From Roseibium polysiphoniae (GTDB taxonomy: Bacteria > Pseudomonadota > Alphaproteobacteria > Rhizobiales > Stappiaceae): DNA of 64,000 bases. Below the pieces are notes generated by a model. The model was not told where the DNA came from and did no database searches. It saw only the letters and a program-made list of their open reading frames with translations. Position 1 is the stretch's first letter. Each line of letters starts with the position of its first letter. The position numbers and the translations under genes were made by a program. The stretch is taken from positions 496,001 to 560,000 of the forward strand of contig NZ_JACYXJ010000005.1 of NCBI RefSeq assembly GCF_014842925.1, given 5' to 3'. Positions 60,564 to 64,000 of the stretch are shown piece by piece.

Positions 60564-61910
60564 ATGGACTATTTGCCCGCACTGATTGCAGAGCTCGGCG
60601 GCCTTGAAATCGCCGACGATCCGGCAACCCTGCGCCTGAAGAGTCGGGATTTCTTCTGGTTCTCGCCGTTGCTGAAACGGCAACTCGAAGACTGTCGAGG
60701 AGATGTGGTCGTAAGGCCGCGGAACATTGAAGAGGTGATGAAAATCGCGGCGGTTGTCGCGAAAACACGCAGCAAGATCACCGTGCGTGGCGGCGGCACA
60801 GGTAATTATGGTCAGGCAGTGCCGCTTGAGGGTGGTGTCATTCTCGACATGGGGGCGCTGGATCGGGTGATCTCGCTCGAACCGGGGGTGGGGACGTTCG
60901 AAGCAGGCGCGACCATGCTCGAAATCGACAAGGCGTTGGCTCCAAAGGGCTGGGAACTGCGGTTTTACCCTTCAACAAGGAAGCAGGCGACGATCGGCGG
61001 GTTTGTCGCCGGCGGTGCTGCCGGAGCGGGCTCTTGCACCTGGGGGCAGCTGTCCGATCCTGGCGCTGTCCTTGCCGTTGATGTTGTGACCATCGAAGAA
61101 GAGCCCCGGGTGATGACCCTCGAAGGTTCTGATGTGCGCAAAGTGCTCCATGCCTATGGTGTCAACGGGGTTATTGTCTCCGTGACGGTTCCCCTGGCCC
61201 CTGCGCACACGTGGGCGGAGAAGATCGTGGTCTTTCCGACGCTTGAAGAGGCGGCGGCTTTCGGGCAGGCATTTACCGAAGCGGACGGCATTGCGAAAAA
61301 GCTCGTGTCGGTCTTCGATCCGCGGATACCGCCCAAGCTGGGACGGGTGGGCAAACTCGTGCCCGAGGGAAAAGCTGCTGCGATCGTGATGGTCAGTGAG
61401 CCTCAGGCGGGTGCGATGACCGAGATCGCTGGCCTTCACAATGGCGACGTGGTTTTTGAACGTGGAGCAAAGGAGGCGGAAAGCGCAGCCTTTGAGGGTC
61501 ACGGAACTTACGGACCCCTTTATGAATACACCTGGAACCACACCACGCTGCATGCCCTGAAGCGCGATCCGGCCATAACCTATCTGCAGGTCAAGTTTCC
61601 GCCTGAAAACAATCTGGAGATCGTGAACCGGGTGGCGTCGGAATTCGGCGATGAAGTTCAGCTTCACCTTGAATTTCAAAGGCGTTTCGGCCGCGTGACC
61701 TGCTCTGCGCTGCCGCTTGTGACCTACTCGACAGATGAGCGGCTATATGAGGTCATTGAGCGGCTCGAAGCCCTAGGGGCTCAGGTCTCCAATCCCCATA
61801 CCTATGTTCTGGACAACGCGGGCTGGAAGAGGGTCGACGCGCCTCAGCCCGAGTTCAAGCGGATCGCCGATCCCCACGCACTCATGAACCCGGGCAAACT
61901 GGTCTCATAG
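60564..61910 (+). CDS. FAD-binding oxidoreductase (GlcD/VAO family)
   Basis: The 448-residue protein has a PCMH-type FAD domain (DVVVRPRNIEEVMKI, KITVRGGGTGNYGQAVPLEGGVILDM, YPSTRKQATIGGFVAGGAAGAGS) and the family C-terminal PHALMNPGKLV segment. Such enzymes oxidise 2-hydroxy acids or similar substrates; the substrate here is unknown. Start ATG 60564 with AGGAGAAA. The gene is divergent from the cyclase with a gap of 120 bp. Confidence 0.88.
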   Translation: MDYLPALIAELGGLEIADDPATLRLKSRDFFWFSPLLKRQLEDCRGDVVVRPRNIEEVMKIAAVVAKTRSKITVRGGGTGNYGQAVPLEGGVILDMGALDRVISLEPGVGTFEAGATMLEIDKALAPKGWELRFYPSTRKQATIGGFVAGGAAGAGSCTWGQLSDPGAVLAVDVVTIEEEPRVMTLEGSDVRKVLHAYGVNGVIVSVTVPLAPAHTWAEKIVVFPTLEEAAAFGQAFTEADGIAKKLVSVFDPRIPPKLGRVGKLVPEGKAAAIVMVSEPQAGAMTEIAGLHNGDVVFERGAKEAESAAFEGHGTYGPLYEYTWNHTTLHALKRDPAITYLQVKFPPENNLEIVNRVASEFGDEVQLHLEFQRRFGRVTCSALPLVTYSTDERLYEVIERLEALGAQVSNPHTYVLDNAGWKRVDAPQPEFKRIADPHALMNPGKLVS

Positions 61911-62009
61911 CTGTGCGGTTTCTCAGGCCGGTTTTCCCCGGCCTTTCGGCAGGCGCCCTTGAAAGCTGTCGGCGGAGCGGCAAAGGTCCATCTCAAAGAG
62001 ATCTAGAAC

Positions 62010-62381
62010 ATGGAGAGCGCTGTGAAGCTCTATGGCATCCGAAACTGCGACACCGTCAAGAAAGCCCGGAAATTCCTGGAAGAAGCCGGTGTCGACTACA
62101 GCTTTCACGACTACAAGAAAGAAGGCGTCGACGCAGACAAATTGACTGCTTTCGTGTCGGAATTCGGCTGGGACACGGTCCTGAACAAAAAAGGCACCAC
62201 TTGGCGCAAGCTCGATGACGACGTGAAGGAGAGCGTGACCGACGCGCAAAGTGCGATGGCGGTGATGATCGAAAATCCATCAACCATCAAGCGGCCGATC
62301 GTTGAAGCACAGGGCAAGAACTTTATCGGGTTCGATCCCGTCGCCTGGGAAATGTCCCTCGAACTTGGCGAGCTGAAGTAA
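62010..62381 (+). CDS. ArsC/Spx-family reductase (YffB-like)
   Basis: A 123-residue thioredoxin-fold protein with the single-cysteine active site GIRNCDTVKKARKFL near residue 13 and KRPIVEAQGKNFIGFDP near the C terminus, as in YffB-type ArsC-related proteins. The resolving arginine pattern of true arsenate reductase is incomplete, and YffB acts in glutathione-linked thiol chemistry rather than arsenic detoxification. Start ATG 62010, or GTG at 62022 with GGAG before it. It lies five bases before the convergent M15A gene's stop. Confidence 0.9.
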   Translation: MESAVKLYGIRNCDTVKKARKFLEEAGVDYSFHDYKKEGVDADKLTAFVSEFGWDTVLNKKGTTWRKLDDDVKESVTDAQSAMAVMIENPSTIKRPIVEAQGKNFIGFDPVAWEMSLELGELK

Positions 62382-62386
62382 GCGAC

Positions 62387-62803
62387 CTACCAGGTGCGTC
62401 TGGGGCCGGTGTCGATGTGATAATGGCCCGAAGAATAATGCTTGTATCCGCCGACCTCGGGCTGTGCCTTCAAAAAGGCAACGACAGATGACGGGCTGCC
62501 GCGAACGGAAAAGTCCACCGCGCGGCAGTTGAGGTGATAGGAATCTTTCGCCCCGCCCTTCCACCAGTTTTCTAGCCACCAGCGTTTGGTCGAGTGAACC
62601 TGGACAGAGCCGTAGCGCTTTGCGACCCGGTTGAGGACTTTCTTCAACTTGCGCGGAACGCACCAGGCCGTGTCGTTATAGGCGATCGCGCTATGGGATC
62701 CGGTCATCCAACCGAATCCGGTCACGCCCGCAACGCTTCCACACCCCACAAGGGCGAGCGAAACGGCGCTAATGATGATAATGGATCTGATACGCGAAAC
62801 CAT
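62387..62803 (-). CDS. M15A-type peptidase lipoprotein (YcbK/DUF882 relative)
   Basis: The 138-residue protein has a lipobox (LALVGC) and a peptidase M15A C-terminal domain. The zinc ligands are in DSYHLNCRAVDF (His and Asp) and GHYHIDTGPRRTW (His). It likely cleaves or binds peptidoglycan stem peptides at the cell envelope. ATG 62803 chosen; GTG 62815 is possible. It is a single gene, divergent from the aminotransferase gene over a 266-bp gap in which I see no other gene. Confidence 0.82.
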   Translation of the reverse strand: MVSRIRSIIIISAVSLALVGCGSVAGVTGFGWMTGSHSAIAYNDTAWCVPRKLKKVLNRVAKRYGSVQVHSTKRWWLENWWKGGAKDSYHLNCRAVDFSVRGSPSSVVAFLKAQPEVGGYKHYSSGHYHIDTGPRRTW

Positions 62804-63069
62804 GACGCAGACCACGTTTGAAATGCAGATTTGAGCTCTTATTTTCCGGCCATAAAGTTAAAATTGTCATGAAAAACGTGGTTAAGGTTCAAGCAAATCT
62901 GCGGCGCCAATGCCGAGGTTTGTTAAGAAATTCGGCAAGGCCGCACAACGATCTTGTGGCAGCGTCCAATTGCCTATGGCGGGGTATCTGTCGATACGCT
63001 AGGCATGAATGTTGAAAATCCGCCTCGTATCGCGCGGCCGGATCAAGATTGCTGCCAGGAACAGTCCCG

Positions 63070-64000
63070 ATGTCTCACGTATTTCCCCGTCACACGAAGG
63101 CCAGTCCCCCCGTCGCCGTGGCAGGCGATGGTTGCTATGTGATCGATAGCGCGGGCAAGAGGTATTTTGACGGGTCGGGCGGCGCGGCCGTCTCATGTCT
63201 TGGCCACAGTGACCCGGATGTGACGGCGGCGATCAAGGCACAAGTCGATAAGATTGCTTTTGCACACACCGGGTTTTTCACCTCCGAACCTGCCGAGGAA
63301 CTTGCGGATCTTCTGATCGAACATGCGCCGGATGGGCTTGAGCGCGTTTATTTCGTCTCAGGCGGTTCTGAGGCAATGGAAGCCGCGCTGAAGCTGGCCC
63401 GGCAGTATTTTCTCGAGATCGATGAACCTAGTCGCCACAGGGTGATTGCCCGCCGGCAGAGTTACCACGGCAACACTTTGGGAGCGCTGGCGACCGGCGG
63501 CAATGCCTGGCGGCGTGAACCCTTCGCGCCCATGATGATCGAGACCTCACATATCTCGCCTTGCTACGAATACCGTGGGCGCGAAAATGGTGAGAGCGTC
63601 TTTGACTACGGGCAAAGGGTTGCGAACGAGCTGGAAGTAGAGATCCAGCGTCTGGGGCCTGAAAATGTCATGGCTTTTGTCGCTGAGCCGGTGGTCGGTG
63701 CGACAGCGGGCGCCGTGCCGCCCGTTGAGGGCTATTTCAAGCGTATCCGCGAAATTTGCGACGCCAACGGCATTCTCCTGATCCTCGACGAGGTCATGTG
63801 CGGTATGGGACGCACCGGAACCCTTTTTGCTTGTGAGCAGGATGGTGTGACCGCCGATATTTTGGCGATCGCCAAGGGCCTCGGCGCGGGCTATCAGCCC
63901 ATTGGCGCGATGCTTTGTTCCGGCAAGATCTACGACGCGATCGAGAGCGGTTCCGGTTTTTTCCAGCATGGCCATACCTATATCGGCCATCCGACAGCCT
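63070..64000 (+). CDS. Class III aminotransferase, N-terminal part (cut by window end)
   Basis: The gene runs off the right edge after about 310 residues. It has the family motifs YFDGSGGAAVSCLGH, FVSGGSEAMEAALKLARQYF, RRQSYHGNTLGALATGG, LILDEVMCGMGRTG and the PLP lysine in AIAKGLGAGYQPIG, and ends in HTYIGHPTA. Members transfer amino groups from omega-amino acids, diamines or similar donors with pyridoxal phosphate. No operon partner is visible within the window. Start ATG 63070. Confidence 0.9.
   Translation, partial: MSHVFPRHTKASPPVAVAGDGCYVIDSAGKRYFDGSGGAAVSCLGHSDPDVTAAIKAQVDKIAFAHTGFFTSEPAEELADLLIEHAPDGLERVYFVSGGSEAMEAALKLARQYFLEIDEPSRHRVIARRQSYHGNTLGALATGGNAWRREPFAPMMIETSHISPCYEYRGRENGESVFDYGQRVANELEVEIQRLGPENVMAFVAEPVVGATAGAVPPVEGYFKRIREICDANGILLILDEVMCGMGRTGTLFACEQDGVTADILAIAKGLGAGYQPIGAMLCSGKIYDAIESGSGFFQHGHTYIGHPTA

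Noticed and set aside
62010-62381. Arsenate reductase for arsenic resistance
   Set aside because: The sequence fits the YffB-type ArsC relatives and there are no ars genes around it.

Overview
The window reads as the chromosome of a GC-rich alphaproteobacterium of the order Hyphomicrobiales, most probably the Stappiaceae (Roseibium/Labrenzia/Stappia/Pannonibacter type). The lineage call is inferred from gene order (mltA-Smr-XRE-glnD-murJ-trpS, rsmI-yraN-gshB), the many TRAP/ABC uptake systems, and a CyaC-type adenylate cyclase. No rRNA, tRNA, CRISPR array or complete insertion sequence was recognised.

0-18.3 kb is mostly core: the end of mltA, an Smr protein, an XRE regulator, glnD, murJ, trpS, a ureohydrolase, cysK, dut, two secreted or envelope proteins, an extradiol dioxygenase, coaBC, an LpoA-like lipoprotein, rsmI, yraN and gshB. 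Between yraN and gshB sits a small AT-richer two-gene cassette: a 33-residue polyproline peptide translationally coupled to a two-transmembrane SLATT-like protein. 18.3-19.0 kb is a gene-free block of palindromic intergenic repeats.

19-27.5 kb is accessory metabolism and regulation: an EamA exporter with a divergent LysR, hpd with a divergent Lrp, a DUF533 protein, a methyltransferase, DUF1203, a multi-pass membrane protein and a GMC oxidoreductase. 27.6-38.7 kb is transport: modABC, then a C4-dicarboxylate module made of dctB, dctD, a sigma-54 promoter with palindromic upstream sites, and dctPQM. An ECF41-type sigma factor with its AhpD-like partner and a matching promoter is inserted between dctBD and dctPQM.

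38.7-48 kb holds an acetyltransferase, a citrate synthase divergent from an HTH-citrate synthase fusion with a perfect inverted repeat between them, and a phosphite module. In that module a phnCDE-type transporter is divergent from a ptxD phosphite dehydrogenase broken by one in-frame amber codon. Then come denD, an acetyltransferase, an ICL/PEP-mutase-family enzyme and an SCP2 protein. 48-58.7 kb contains a sugar-acid dehydratase, a catalytically degenerate P1B-type ATPase, an orphan terminator, a dipeptide ABC transporter and an ArgE-type deacylase. 58.7-64 kb has a CyaC-like adenylate cyclase with a [2Fe-2S] domain, a divergent FAD oxidase, an ArsC-family reductase, an M15A lipoprotein and a truncated class III aminotransferase.

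Most striking are the amber-interrupted ptxD, the P1B ATPase that has lost all its signature residues, the polyproline/2TM cassette, and the HTH-citrate synthase pair with its putative operator. In three separate transporter operons a strong hairpin also lies between the binding-protein gene and the first permease gene.
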